Shown here: positions 8,475 to 17,030 of the stretch, piece after piece
Layout: every line of letters begins with the position of its first letter
How positions within the stretch are numbered: position 1 is the first letter of the stretch
Source of the DNA: an uncultured Flammeovirgaceae bacterium
Lineage (GTDB): Bacteria; Bacteroidota; Bacteroidia; Cytophagales; Cyclobacteriaceae
Reading direction: 5' to 3'
Length of the DNA stretch: 64,000 nt
NCBI GenBank assembly: GCA_937883755.1
Contig: CAKZYA010000049.1
Location: 27,865-91,864 of the forward strand
The notes under the pieces: model-generated
Told to the model about the DNA's origin: nothing
What the model saw: only the letters and a program-made list of their open reading frames with translations
Database searches by the model: none
Made by a program: the position numbers and the translations under genes

Positions 8475-10328
8475 ATGAAGAAGTCAGTAGAAGCAATATT
8501 CCAGGGTCGCCTTTCTGAGTTTCAGCAGCAAGCCCAGATACTACAAAAGAAGTATAATCAAGTTTCTATCCTGCGGATTATTTTCTTCTTCGTAGCGATC
8601 ATCGGCGTTATTTATTTAGCAAATGCCCGGGAAACGTATTGGTTTGTAGTAGCACTGATAGTAGCCATAGTAGGATTCATCTTGCTCATTAAATGGCACC
8701 AACACGTGAAGCAGCAATACGAACAAACAGAACGGTTGGTAACTATCAACCAAGAAGAACTTCAACGGTTGAACTATAATTTTCAGTCTTTTGATGCTGG
8801 CGTAACCTATCAAGATGCCCGTCACCCCTATTCTGGCGATTTGGATGTATTTGGCGACCATTCGCTTTTTCAATTAATTAACCGCAGTGCTACCCGCAAA
8901 GGAAAAGACTTTATAGCGGATTGGCTTCGAGAAACTGCCTCTAAAGTAGAAATTGAAGCTCGGCAAGAAGCAATACAAGAACTAATCAGGCAATTGGATT
9001 GGCGACAAACTCAGCAGGCCTACGGTCGGCAGGTAAAAACTACGCAGGAAGAAATTGAGCAGCTACTAGCGTGGGTTGCTTCCCCTTCGGCCATTTCGCC
9101 CCAGTGGCAAACTATTTACCGAATAATTCGGTATACCTTCAGTTTTTTAACGCTGCTACTTATCGTATTATCAGTTGTCCATCCCTCAATAAATTGGACG
9201 GTTCCAATGGTGGCTGTTCTGATTAATATGATCGTAGTGGGTAGTATTGCCAAGGCTGCGAGTGAAGTCCATCAACAAACCAACCAAAGTGTGTCAACCT
9301 TGAAGGCTTATCAGTTTATGATGCAGGGGGTAGAACAGCAAACGTTTCACTCAACAAAACTTCAAAGGTTACAACAGGCACTAAAGGGCGATGGCTTGCC
9401 CCAGACTCGTTCTGGGGGAAAATCAGCTTCTCAATCGGTAAAGGAATTAAGTTATATACTTTCTAATTTTGATGCCCGGGCTAATGTCATGTATCATATT
9501 TTCAATGTGATTCTGTTGCTGGATGTCCACTGGCTGCTAAGAGCTGACCGTTGGAAAGCTCGGGCAAAAGACCGCATTGAAGGTTGGCTGAATAGTATTG
9601 GTGAAGTAGAAGCTCTGGACAGTATTGCCAGCTTTGCTTACGCACAACCGGAGTTTACTTTTCCTAAGATTTCCGATCAGCGGCATTACATCCACACCGA
9701 AGCAATGGGGCACTGTCTGATTCCACCTCAGCAGCGGGTGACTAATGATTTTGCGATGCAAGGTCGGGGTGGCATCAACGTGGTCACTGGGTCAAATATG
9801 TCGGGTAAAAGTACTTTTCTGCGGACGGTAGGCACCAACATAGTACTAGCCCTGACCGGAGCCCCAGTGTGTGCCCAGCAGTTTGAAGTATCCATTATGC
9901 AGGTTTTTACCAGTATGCGTACCCAAGATTCGCTGGAGGAGAATGTCTCTTCGTTTTACGCTGAGTTACAGCGGTTGCGGCAGCTATTAACTATGCTGGA
10001 AACTCCTCAATTACCCATACTATTTATGCTGGACGAAATTCTAAAAGGAACCAACTCCCAAGATCGCCACCACGGAGCAGCTTCGCTGATTAAACAACTA
10101 GGAAAATTGGAAGCCTCTGGTTTCGTATCTACTCACGATCTGGAACTAGGAAAATTGGCGGATGAACTACTAAATTTGCGTAACTACAATTTTACCAGCA
10201 CTATTGAAGGTGATGAAATTATTTTTGATTATAAACTACACGATGGGGTTTGCCAAAGCTTTAATGCCAGCAAGCTGATGGAAAAAATGGGGATTGCGAT
10301 TGAGAAAACGCAAAATCAAGCTTCATAG
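8475..10328 (+). CDS. Membrane-associated MutS-family ATPase
   Basis: A 617-residue protein with the C-terminal ATPase of the MutS superfamily: Walker A 'GSNMSGKSTFLRTVG' (about 439), Walker B/signature 'LFMLDEILKGTNSQDR', and the switch histidine 'VSTHDLELG'. It lacks the N-terminal mismatch-recognition and connector domains. Instead, hydrophobic pairs occur at about 35-72 and 215-262, with a further one near 335-350, so it is probably membrane-bound. It belongs to a group of MutS-like proteins common in Bacteroidota whose role is not established; mismatch repair is unlikely given the missing DNA-reading domain. The start ATG follows directly on an intergenic repeat. Confidence 0.85.
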   Translation: MKKSVEAIFQGRLSEFQQQAQILQKKYNQVSILRIIFFFVAIIGVIYLANARETYWFVVALIVAIVGFILLIKWHQHVKQQYEQTERLVTINQEELQRLNYNFQSFDAGVTYQDARHPYSGDLDVFGDHSLFQLINRSATRKGKDFIADWLRETASKVEIEARQEAIQELIRQLDWRQTQQAYGRQVKTTQEEIEQLLAWVASPSAISPQWQTIYRIIRYTFSFLTLLLIVLSVVHPSINWTVPMVAVLINMIVVGSIAKAASEVHQQTNQSVSTLKAYQFMMQGVEQQTFHSTKLQRLQQALKGDGLPQTRSGGKSASQSVKELSYILSNFDARANVMYHIFNVILLLDVHWLLRADRWKARAKDRIEGWLNSIGEVEALDSIASFAYAQPEFTFPKISDQRHYIHTEAMGHCLIPPQQRVTNDFAMQGRGGINVVTGSNMSGKSTFLRTVGTNIVLALTGAPVCAQQFEVSIMQVFTSMRTQDSLEENVSSFYAELQRLRQLLTMLETPQLPILFMLDEILKGTNSQDRHHGAASLIKQLGKLEASGFVSTHDLELGKLADELLNLRNYNFTSTIEGDEIIFDYKLHDGVCQSFNASKLMEKMGIAIEKTQNQAS

Positions 10329-10393
10329 AACAGCAAACAGCAGTACGGGCGTATACGCCCTAACGACTCATCGATCATTCGGATAGCACTTTC

Positions 10394-10888
10394 ATGAATG
10401 AAATACTGATACTTACGGGTGCTTGTGGGGTAGGAAAAACTACAGTAGCACGACAGTGGGCAAGGGGTAAGAATGGGGTAGCCATAGAAGCTGACTATTT
10501 TACCGAATGGATCCACGATGATAGCTTTGAGCGGTTTACCCAAGAGGAAGAGAGACTGGTGGCGAATCTGAGTTTGGTAACTGCGAAAGAGTACTTAATG
10601 CAAAAAATGTCCGTAGTTATCGAGGGAGTGTGGAGTCCTTATGGCTTAAATCTACTGAGAATTAGGCTAGAAGAGGAGATGAAAAATATAAGTATGAAGT
10701 TTGCTTGGCTCTACTGCGAAATCAATGAAAACCATCGTCGCGATGAGCTTCGAGTTCTGGAAGATCAGATGAAGAATCGGGTAGATATTGTCAATGAGGA
10801 ATTGCGCAGCTACCAATGGGAAAGCTACGTTCATAAAATTGATACGACCAAAATAACTGTTCAAGAAACACTTAATATTATTGAATAG
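10394..10888 (+). CDS. P-loop nucleotide kinase-like protein
   Basis: A 164-residue protein starting with a Walker A motif 'GACGVGKTTVARQWA' (residues about 9-23), followed by 'EADYFTEWIHDD', as in shikimate-kinase or AAA_33-type small-molecule kinases. Near 70-80 'MSVVIEGVWSP' matches the Walker B strand of this group. A lid-like arginine-rich stretch 'NHRRDELRV' follows. The substrate is unknown. The gene lies 65 bases downstream of the MutS-like gene; a 14-bp palindrome (10347-10360) sits between them. Confidence 0.7.
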   Translation: MNEILILTGACGVGKTTVARQWARGKNGVAIEADYFTEWIHDDSFERFTQEEERLVANLSLVTAKEYLMQKMSVVIEGVWSPYGLNLLRIRLEEEMKNISMKFAWLYCEINENHRRDELRVLEDQMKNRVDIVNEELRSYQWESYVHKIDTTKITVQETLNIIE

Positions 10889-10909
10889 CTTGGATAGAGT
10901 AGTTTGTAA

Positions 10910-11857
10910 TCAAACAGTGACAACAATTTTCCCCGGAACATGCACCTGCTTGGATTCAACTTCTCGAAGTGCGGAAATTACGTCTTCAAACGCGTAGGTC
11001 TTACCTATGATTGTCTTCAGTGTTCCTTCACTAGCCCGCTGAACCAGATCAATTAAGTCTGCTCTTTTCACGGTAACCCCCAGAACATCATGTTTCTGTT
11101 CGCTGAACAAATTGTTGAAAAAGCTGCCAATAAAAGCCGGAATACCAGGTTGAGTATCCAAATAAATACCCGGATGATTGAGGAGCGGTTTCGCCTCCGA
11201 AAACGGTAGGCGCTTAGAGGTATCTAAAATTACGTCATATGTTTTTCCGTATTGCCGAATGTCGGTTTGGGTATAATCTACAATATCATCTACTCCTAGT
11301 TTTTCGGCCAAAGTAGTATGTTCTCGATTACAAGTACCGGTAACAGTTGCCCCCACCTGTTTCGCTAACTGAACTGCGTAGTGTCCGAGACCACCAGTGC
11401 AACCGTTAATCAGTATCGTTTGATTAGGTTGTAGTTTAGCTTCATCCAACAGAGCTTGGCGAGCGGTTGCGCCTACCATTGGTAAACAGGCACCTTCTTC
11501 AAACGAGACATTAGCGGACTTTTTAGCTAGTTGTGGGGTTTTCAGTACTGCGTATTCGGCGTAAGAACCTGCGTGCTTAAAATCTAGCCAGCCAATAACT
11601 TCATCGCCAGTGACAAATTCAGTGACTTTGGCTCCGCAGTGCTTCACTACTCCGGCCAGATCGCAACCCATTCCTCGGGGAAAGTGAGAACCAGTCATAA
11701 TTTTTTGGTCACCGTTACGCACTTTCCAATCAATCTCATTAATTGAAAAAGCTCTGACTTCTACCAATATTTCGTCTGCATCTACTTCAGGAATAGGAGT
11801 TTCTTTCACCGACAATGTGTCTAGCCCACCGTATTCGGAATATTCTACTCGCTTCAT
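10910..11857 (-). CDS. NADP-dependent MDR-family oxidoreductase (zinc-free)
   Basis: A 315-residue medium-chain dehydrogenase/reductase. The N-terminal GroES-like domain begins 'MKRVEYSEYGGLDTLSV'; the Rossmann nucleotide site is 'INGCTGGLGHYAVQLAK'. The catalytic and structural zinc cysteines of alcohol dehydrogenases are absent, which points to the quinone oxidoreductase / enoyl reductase branch. Substrate unknown. It converges with the P-loop kinase-like gene. Confidence 0.85.
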   Translation of the reverse strand: MKRVEYSEYGGLDTLSVKETPIPEVDADEILVEVRAFSINEIDWKVRNGDQKIMTGSHFPRGMGCDLAGVVKHCGAKVTEFVTGDEVIGWLDFKHAGSYAEYAVLKTPQLAKKSANVSFEEGACLPMVGATARQALLDEAKLQPNQTILINGCTGGLGHYAVQLAKQVGATVTGTCNREHTTLAEKLGVDDIVDYTQTDIRQYGKTYDVILDTSKRLPFSEAKPLLNHPGIYLDTQPGIPAFIGSFFNNLFSEQKHDVLGVTVKRADLIDLVQRASEGTLKTIIGKTYAFEDVISALREVESKQVHVPGKIVVTV

Positions 11858-11981
11858 AGTTTAAGGATTAGGGATGTGTTTAAGTAGAACCCTACCTAGT
11901 AGAGAAGGTTAGAAAAAATATCAAATCCGTATCGGTAAGCCAAGGCGTTGTGCATCCTGAAAGAAATCCCTAATTTTGGAT

Positions 11982-12599
11982 TTACGCTGGGGTGGCGGAA
12001 TTGGTAGACGCGCACGTTTCAGGTGCGTGTGAGGTAATACTCGTGCGGGTTCGACTCCCGCCCTCAGCACTTTCTTTATGAGCTATTTCAGTAGGTTCTC
12101 TCAGGGTAGCTTCATCCCGATACTTCTTATACAGCAAAGCCCCATTTTTTATGGCCTCTTTTTCCCAGGGGCGATCAAGGTAAGCCATACTTTTTACTTT
12201 TTTGCAGGCCTGCTCTTTCCATCGATAGTGGGTTAAGTCACACTGCACCAAGCGCCCTTCAATAAATTGTTGGGCGTGTACCATCTCGTGTGCCAGCGTG
12301 TGCATTTGGGAAGCTCGTCCGGCTTTTCGGCTGAGCGTGATGTTTATCTGGTGTCCAGCTCCCTCTGCCCGAACATCCCGATAGCGGGTGAAGCCTCCCA
12401 AATTTCGAGATACTCGGTGGCTAAAGCTAATCAGGATATACACGTCAGTGTCAAAATCTAAAGCACGAGCGTAGTATTCTGCCCATCGTTTTATCTCATC
12501 TGGATTATGGTCATTTTTGACAACAATAATGGCCTGAGCCGAAGAAAAGTGGTAAGCTAGCGAGGAAACAATTGCTCCAATAATGAAGAAAGGACGCAT
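11982..12599 (-). CDS. Secreted HEXXH metallopeptidase-like protein; 3' end antisense to tRNA-Leu
   Basis: A 205-residue protein with a short signal peptide ('FFIIGAIVSSLAYHFSSAQA'). The key motif is 'HTLAHEMVHAQQF', an HEXXH zinc-protease signature, with upstream basic strands 'NITLSRKAGRASQM'. A third zinc ligand is not obvious. The last 30 or so residues ('EGGSRTRTSIT...') are simply the antisense translation of the tRNA-Leu gene and look unlike protein; the gene probably lost its own stop. The functional part is likely residues 1-175. The substrate is unknown. Confidence 0.7.
   Translation of the reverse strand: MRPFFIIGAIVSSLAYHFSSAQAIIVVKNDHNPDEIKRWAEYYARALDFDTDVYILISFSHRVSRNLGGFTRYRDVRAEGAGHQINITLSRKAGRASQMHTLAHEMVHAQQFIEGRLVQCDLTHYRWKEQACKKVKSMAYLDRPWEKEAIKNGALLYKKYRDEATLREPTEIAHKESAEGGSRTRTSITSHAPETCASTNSATPA
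11986..12069 (+). tRNA. tRNA-Leu(CAG)
   Basis: An 84-nt class-II tRNA: acceptor GCTGGGG/CCTCAGC (one G-U pair), D-arm region GGCGGAATTGGTAGAC, anticodon stem CACGT/GCGTG with loop TTCAGGT (anticodon CAG), a variable arm, T-arm GCGGG TTCGACT CCCGC, discriminator A. CCA is not encoded. It lies fully antisense within the 3' end of the HEXXH protein gene. Confidence 0.95.
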
Positions 12600-12805
12600 A
12601 CAATAATGGATTATACAACAAGCGGTGCAACCGTTGACTAAAGCAATACTAATTATTGTAAGGTGTTGAAGATAAATGATTTACGCAATCACCCGATTCG
12701 GGGTATATTGATCTTCAACAAACAGTTCAGTGTCGTTTATTGAGCAGGTTAATCTGGTGGATATAGATTTGTGTGAACTGAATGAAGGTACCGCTAATTA
12801 GCGTA

Positions 12806-13759
12806 TCAGTACGTAGTAGAAAGCGCACCTAACAGATAGTTGTAAAATAACTTTTTGTTAACATCGGTAGCGACTTTGGCGTGATAGCCAGAATTTGCTT
12901 TTCGGTACGTTCTCCCTGCCGACGCACCTTGGGTTACTATATCAACTTCTGCTTCTTCCAGAGTAAATGCTTCGGGTATGTGTAAAAAACTAGTTGCCAA
13001 TACATCCCACATAAAATATGTGTATTCGTAAGTGGGAATGGTATCTAGGGTAGTGGCCCAAAATTGTCCAGCTAAATTTGCCCAGGATTGGGATGACTGA
13101 TTCGCCAGTTTCTTCAAAAAATCAATTGTTACGGGCACGTGATTGGTTACGTCAAGTGGTATAAAAATAACGGGTATTTGATGTGCTAGTAATGATTTAG
13201 CAGAGATGGGGTCCCAAAACACATTCCATTCAGCAGTACTATTATGATTATAGGTTACCACGTTGCCGGGCACGTCAAAGGCTCCACCCATCCAGACTAC
13301 TTCAGCGATGTGATTCAGAATTTTTGGTTCTCGCTCAATAGCTTGAACTAAGCTGGAGCAGGGTCCAGTCAATAGCACCGTGACTGTCTCTTGGGCGGTT
13401 AGTAATTTCTCAATAATCAGCTCCTGACTATTCCGAAAGGCGGATGGATCTGGATTGGTATCAATACCGATCAGGTCAGGTAGTGCATTTAGAATTTTTG
13501 GTTTAGCTCGCCAATCAGCCGGAAAAGCATTGATACCGTGAAAATGACCGATTCCAATCTCAATATTGGTTCTTTTGGCTTTCGTAAGTAGCTTTAGGGT
13601 AGTTTCTAAGGCATTTTCGAGGTAGCAATCGGCGGGTGTTATGCTAACTCCAAGTAAATCAATATGCTCCATTGATAACAAAAGAATTAAAGAAAGGAAA
13701 TCATCGGCGGAGCCATCGTGATCCATGATAACAGGTCTAGTTCTTATCTTTTTAAACAT
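12806..13759 (-). CDS. Nucleoside hydrolase (IU-nucleoside hydrolase superfamily)
   Basis: A 317-residue enzyme with the calcium-binding DxDxxxDD signature at D13, D15, D19 and D20 ('DHDGSADD'). Later family elements include 'LLTGPCSSLVQAI', 'VVWMGGAF' and 'TAEWNVFWDPISAK'. Family members split the N-glycosidic bond of ribonucleosides to a base and ribose; some act on nicotinamide riboside. It is divergent from an NrtR-type regulator with only 48 bases between start codons, filled by a perfect palindrome, so control by that regulator is likely. Substrate specificity cannot be read from the sequence. Confidence 0.9.
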   Translation of the reverse strand: MFKKIRTRPVIMDHDGSADDFLSLILLLSMEHIDLLGVSITPADCYLENALETTLKLLTKAKRTNIEIGIGHFHGINAFPADWRAKPKILNALPDLIGIDTNPDPSAFRNSQELIIEKLLTAQETVTVLLTGPCSSLVQAIEREPKILNHIAEVVWMGGAFDVPGNVVTYNHNSTAEWNVFWDPISAKSLLAHQIPVIFIPLDVTNHVPVTIDFLKKLANQSSQSWANLAGQFWATTLDTIPTYEYTYFMWDVLATSFLHIPEAFTLEEAEVDIVTQGASAGRTYRKANSGYHAKVATDVNKKLFYNYLLGALSTTY

Positions 13760-13763
13760 GTAA

Positions 13764-13800
13764 ACGTATTTTTTACGCTAACTTAGCGTAAAAAATACGT
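13764..13800. promoter_or_regulatory. Perfect 37-bp palindromic operator between nucleoside hydrolase and NrtR-type regulator
   Basis: Two 18-bp arms (left arm ACGTATTTTTTACGCTAA) flank a single central C at 13782. The palindrome begins 4 bases upstream of the nucleoside hydrolase start and ends 7 bases before the regulator start, so it must overlap both promoters or leaders. NrtR-family dimers bind such palindromes; an autoregulated divergent operator is the natural reading. Confidence 0.8.
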
Positions 13801-13807
13801 AAAGGCA

Positions 13808-14464
13808 ATGATACATTTCAAAATAGCAATAGATTGTGTAATTGTAGGCTATGATAGTCAGCTCAATGAGTTAAAAGTTCTGCTTACCGAAAGGGTAAAT
13901 GAGCCTCAGAAAGGAAAGTGGGCTTTGCCCGGTGGGTTTGTAAAAAAGACTGAAAGCTTTGAAAAAACCGCAGCATCTATCCTGCTGCGGGAAACTGGAA
14001 TGACTAATGTATATCTTCGGCAACTAAAAGCGTACAGCCTAACGGACGCCTCTCAGGATAATAGAATTGCTTCAGTAGCCTACTATTCACTTGTCAAATT
14101 TGAGAACCTGACTGATGCCAGCCGACAACAATACTCTCGATGGTTTCCCTGGAATGGAATACCGACTTTACCATTCGACCACGGAAAGAAAGTAGCGTTT
14201 GCATTTGAGAAAATAAAGGAATTAGTAAGGCTCGAGCCAGTGGTTTATCATTTGCTGCCTACCAAATTCCCCTTAAATCAATTGCAACGATTTTACGAAG
14301 CGCTGTACAATATCAAAATAGACAACCGTAACTTCAGAAAGAAAATACTGAAACTGCCTTACATCGAGCGACTTGATGAGGTTGAAAAGAATGTCTCGCA
14401 CCGACCAGGTTATCTATACCACTTCAATGAGAAAAAGTATAAAGAAAATAGCAGTCCATACTAA
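13808..14464 (+). CDS. NrtR-family Nudix-related transcriptional regulator
   Basis: A 218-residue protein with an N-terminal Nudix fold ('KWALPGGFVKKTESFEK') and the C-terminal winged helix typical of NrtR ('LQRFYEALYNIKIDNRNFRK'). The Nudix box is degenerate: where catalytic members have R-E-x-x-E-E-x-G this one reads 'SILLRETG', losing most metal-binding glutamates, so it is probably a sensor and not a hydrolase. NrtR members respond to ADP-ribose or NAD metabolites; Bacteroidota relatives control sugar pathways. The divergent nucleoside hydrolase suggests regulation of nucleoside or pyridine-nucleoside salvage. Confidence 0.88.
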   Translation: MIHFKIAIDCVIVGYDSQLNELKVLLTERVNEPQKGKWALPGGFVKKTESFEKTAASILLRETGMTNVYLRQLKAYSLTDASQDNRIASVAYYSLVKFENLTDASRQQYSRWFPWNGIPTLPFDHGKKVAFAFEKIKELVRLEPVVYHLLPTKFPLNQLQRFYEALYNIKIDNRNFRKKILKLPYIERLDEVEKNVSHRPGYLYHFNEKKYKENSSPY

Positions 14465-14510
14465 CCTCAAAAAGGGCTATCGGGGAGGTGTACAATAAAA
14501 GAAGCAAAGG

Positions 14511-14921
14511 CTAGAAATGCCGTTGCGTAAGGCTAAACCAGTTGCCAGAATTATCTTTAAACATGGCTTCTATACCGTAGGGTCGTTCTTGAGGCGGAGC
14601 GATAAACTCTACGCCTTTGCTTTTCAACTCTTCATAAGTAGCCTGGCAATTCGTGGTGGCAAATACTCCCGAACCCATGGCTCCCTTTTTAACAAGTTCT
14701 TGCATTTGTGCTACAGTTGCTTCATCGTAAAGCGGGCCGGGTTGAATGGCCATTAGGGTAATTTCCAGATCGGGCTGTCCGGAAGGAGTTACGGTAAGCC
14801 AGCGGAAGCCTTCCATCGTAGTATCAGTACAAACTTCAAAGCCAAGCTTATTCACATAAAAATCTTTGGCTTCATCTTGATTAAGAACATACAAGGCAGT
14901 GTGAGACATTTTGGTAATCAT
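14511..14921 (-). CDS. VOC-family (glyoxalase/bleomycin resistance fold) protein
   Basis: A 136-residue protein of two beta-alpha-beta-beta-beta modules. It starts 'MSHTALYVLNQDEAKDFYV' after a 4-residue leader and ends with 'DNSGNWFSLTQRH', the usual VOC ending. Possible metal ligands are His near position 7 and Glu near 119 region. VOC proteins include isomerases, dioxygenases and resistance proteins; the substrate is unknown. An AraC-type regulator gene lies 155 bases upstream on the same strand, so the pair may form one unit. Confidence 0.85.
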   Translation of the reverse strand: MITKMSHTALYVLNQDEAKDFYVNKLGFEVCTDTTMEGFRWLTVTPSGQPDLEITLMAIQPGPLYDEATVAQMQELVKKGAMGSGVFATTNCQATYEELKSKGVEFIAPPQERPYGIEAMFKDNSGNWFSLTQRHF

Positions 14922-15076
14922 AGGTCACGTTATTTGATAATGAATAATTGAAAGTGGAAAGGGTTTTTTGTAGCATTAGAGATACTCAGAGGTAAGCAAT
15001 TCTATGCCTAAATAATGTACCCCTTAGTTTTAGCCAAAGATAAAAAGCTAGTTTGAGATGTACTTTCGGAATATTG

Positions 15077-15481
15077 CTATTCTGCGGAGTAGTGGCTTCG
15101 GATAAAGCAGAAAGGAATCGTTGTTTCGGGTTTCTTCAGGGCTTGATGCAACTGTTGACGCTGTGTTTCCCGGTATTGGGTAGGGAAGGTACCTGTCCAC
15201 TTACGAAAGGTAACGTTAAAGTGAGGGACACTCTGAAAACCTACGTCGTAGCTTATTTCAGCAATACTAGCTTCACTATTCGTAAGTAAGTCTTTAGCGG
15301 CATCAATACGCTTGCGAGTTAAGTACTGATGTGGGGTAACTTGGTACAGTTGACGGAACAATCGGAGAAAATGGAAGCGAGAGAAATAGGCAGCTTCCGA
15401 AAGTTGCTCCAATGACAGTGTTTGATGATACTGCTGGTCAATAAACAGCTTAGCTCGGACAATGCGTTGGTAAAGGGTCAT
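15077..15481 (-). CDS. Short AraC-family transcriptional regulator (HTH domain only)
   Basis: A 134-residue protein that is little more than the AraC double helix-turn-helix: 'SLEQLSEAAYFSRFHFLRLF' then 'IAEISYDVGFQSVPHFNVTF'. There is no room for an effector domain, so it resembles MarA/SoxS-like stand-alone activators. It lies 2 bases after the sulfatase stop and upstream of the VOC gene, all on the minus strand, which suggests co-transcription. Confidence 0.88.
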   Translation of the reverse strand: MTLYQRIVRAKLFIDQQYHQTLSLEQLSEAAYFSRFHFLRLFRQLYQVTPHQYLTRKRIDAAKDLLTNSEASIAEISYDVGFQSVPHFNVTFRKWTGTFPTQYRETQRQQLHQALKKPETTIPFCFIRSHYSAE

Positions 15482-15483
15482 TA

Positions 15484-16923
15484 TTAGTTGATAAAATCAT
15501 TAGGGTAGGCCTTTCGAAGTTGTTTCTGGAGCTCCCTTACAATTTCCTTATTTTCTGGTTGATCTACAATATTTACATTTTCCAGCGAGTCTTGATGATG
15601 ATCGTACAGCATTCGGGCGTATACTTCGCCATCGTCCTCACTCCATTCGGTGTAGCGGTAGCGGTTATTTTTCACCGTAAATCCATCAAAAAATTTACTG
15701 AATACATATTCTTTGCCGGATGCGTCGGGCTGAGATAATATCGGTACTAAGCTTTGTCCATCTAAATAGCCGGGTTCGGGAAGTTGGGCTAAATCACACA
15801 GGGTTGGATAGATATCTATGAATTCAGTAAGGGCTTCGGTGCGTTGTCCGGCTGGTAAACCAGGAGCTTTAATAAGTAGAGGAGCACGGAGTGAAGTTTC
15901 AAAATTGCAATGCTTGCACCATAAGCCGTGTTCTTCTAGATTCCAGCCGTGGTCACCCCATAGCACCACAATGGTATTGTCAGCTAAATCTAACTCTTCT
16001 AATGTATCCAGCAATTTGCCAATCTGGGCATCGGTATAGCTAGTGCAGGCATAGTATCCGTGAACCATCAGCTTTGCTATGCTTTTGCTCAGTGCTCCTT
16101 CCGGAGGAATACCCGCGTAGTTTCGCAATTCACCAAAATTATGGATTGCGGCATCCGGGGCGTTTTCCGGTGGAAATGGATTAGAAGCCTTAGGAAGGTT
16201 TTGGGGATCGTACAAATCCCAGTATCGAGACGGGGCGTTGAAGGGTAAATGCGGTTTGAGAAACCCTACGGCCAGAAAAAATGGCTGATCTTGTTTCTTT
16301 AAGCGTTGTAAGTCAGCAATCGTTTTAGCTGCAATTTTTCCGTCGAAATAAGCCGTATCGGGTACATCAGCCTGCTCAAAAGCTGGCCCACGTCCGTTTT
16401 CGTGATCAGTCGCAATTCTCTGAGCGGCTTCAGTCACATAGTCGCGCCAATTGCTGTTAGGATTGCGAGGGCGCCAAGGTAGCTCGCTCCAACTTTCCAA
16501 TTTATCATCCTGGTGGTGAAAAATCTTTCCATTAGAAATGGTATAATAGCCATTATTTTTAAAGTGTTGGGGTAACGTTAATGCCTCGGGGGCATCTTTA
16601 TCTGCCCAGGTATCATAACCCAAAAAGCGGCTTCGATTAGGACGTAAGCCCGTGAGCAGACTTGCCCGGGAGGCCCCGCATACCGGAATCTGACAGTACG
16701 CCCGATTAAATAATGTACCCTGCGAAGCCAAGCGGTCAATATTTGGCGAAATCACCGCCGATTTTCCGTAGCAGCCTAGTTCGGGACGCAGATCGTCTAC
16801 CGCGATAAATAAAATATTTGGTTTATTGGGAGCAGTATTTTGATTCTGAAAAGACCCAGTTGGGTAAGCTGCCGAAAGAAGCAGCGCTATGAACCAAAGC
16901 TGGAAAAAGCTAGCGTAATTCAT
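15484..16923 (-). CDS. Secreted sulfatase, iduronate-2-sulfatase-like
   Basis: A 479-residue type-I sulfatase with a signal peptide ('FFQLWFIALLLSAAYPTGS'). D43-D44 in 'AVDDLRPELGCYG' are metal ligands. C82 in 'CGASRASLLTG' is the residue to be oxidised to formylglycine, in the C-x-A-x-R variant of the usual C-x-P-x-R. 'GFLKPHLPF' and 'WGDHGWNLEEHG' supply further active-site residues and match iduronate-2-sulfatase relatives. It would remove sulfate esters from glycans in the periplasm or outside. No other sulfated-glycan genes are adjacent, and no maturation enzyme gene is in the window. Confidence 0.92.
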   Translation of the reverse strand: MNYASFFQLWFIALLLSAAYPTGSFQNQNTAPNKPNILFIAVDDLRPELGCYGKSAVISPNIDRLASQGTLFNRAYCQIPVCGASRASLLTGLRPNRSRFLGYDTWADKDAPEALTLPQHFKNNGYYTISNGKIFHHQDDKLESWSELPWRPRNPNSNWRDYVTEAAQRIATDHENGRGPAFEQADVPDTAYFDGKIAAKTIADLQRLKKQDQPFFLAVGFLKPHLPFNAPSRYWDLYDPQNLPKASNPFPPENAPDAAIHNFGELRNYAGIPPEGALSKSIAKLMVHGYYACTSYTDAQIGKLLDTLEELDLADNTIVVLWGDHGWNLEEHGLWCKHCNFETSLRAPLLIKAPGLPAGQRTEALTEFIDIYPTLCDLAQLPEPGYLDGQSLVPILSQPDASGKEYVFSKFFDGFTVKNNRYRYTEWSEDDGEVYARMLYDHHQDSLENVNIVDQPENKEIVRELQKQLRKAYPNDFIN

Positions 16924-17030
16924 AAGGGATAAATTACGAATTATAATTGAAAAGAAGAATGTACTTGAGGGTTCACATATTTCTGAAGATTAAGCAAGTT
17001 TGCGCACCTGAACACTCTAACACCCTTCCT

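Noticed and set aside
10347..10360. 14-bp palindrome GGGCGTATACGCCC between the MutS-like and P-loop genes
   Set aside because: Too short to call a regulatory site, and no regulator gene or second copy supports it.
11982..12599. Genomic island integrated at tRNA-Leu
   Set aside because: No integrase, no duplicated tRNA end and no change in gene character on either side was visible.
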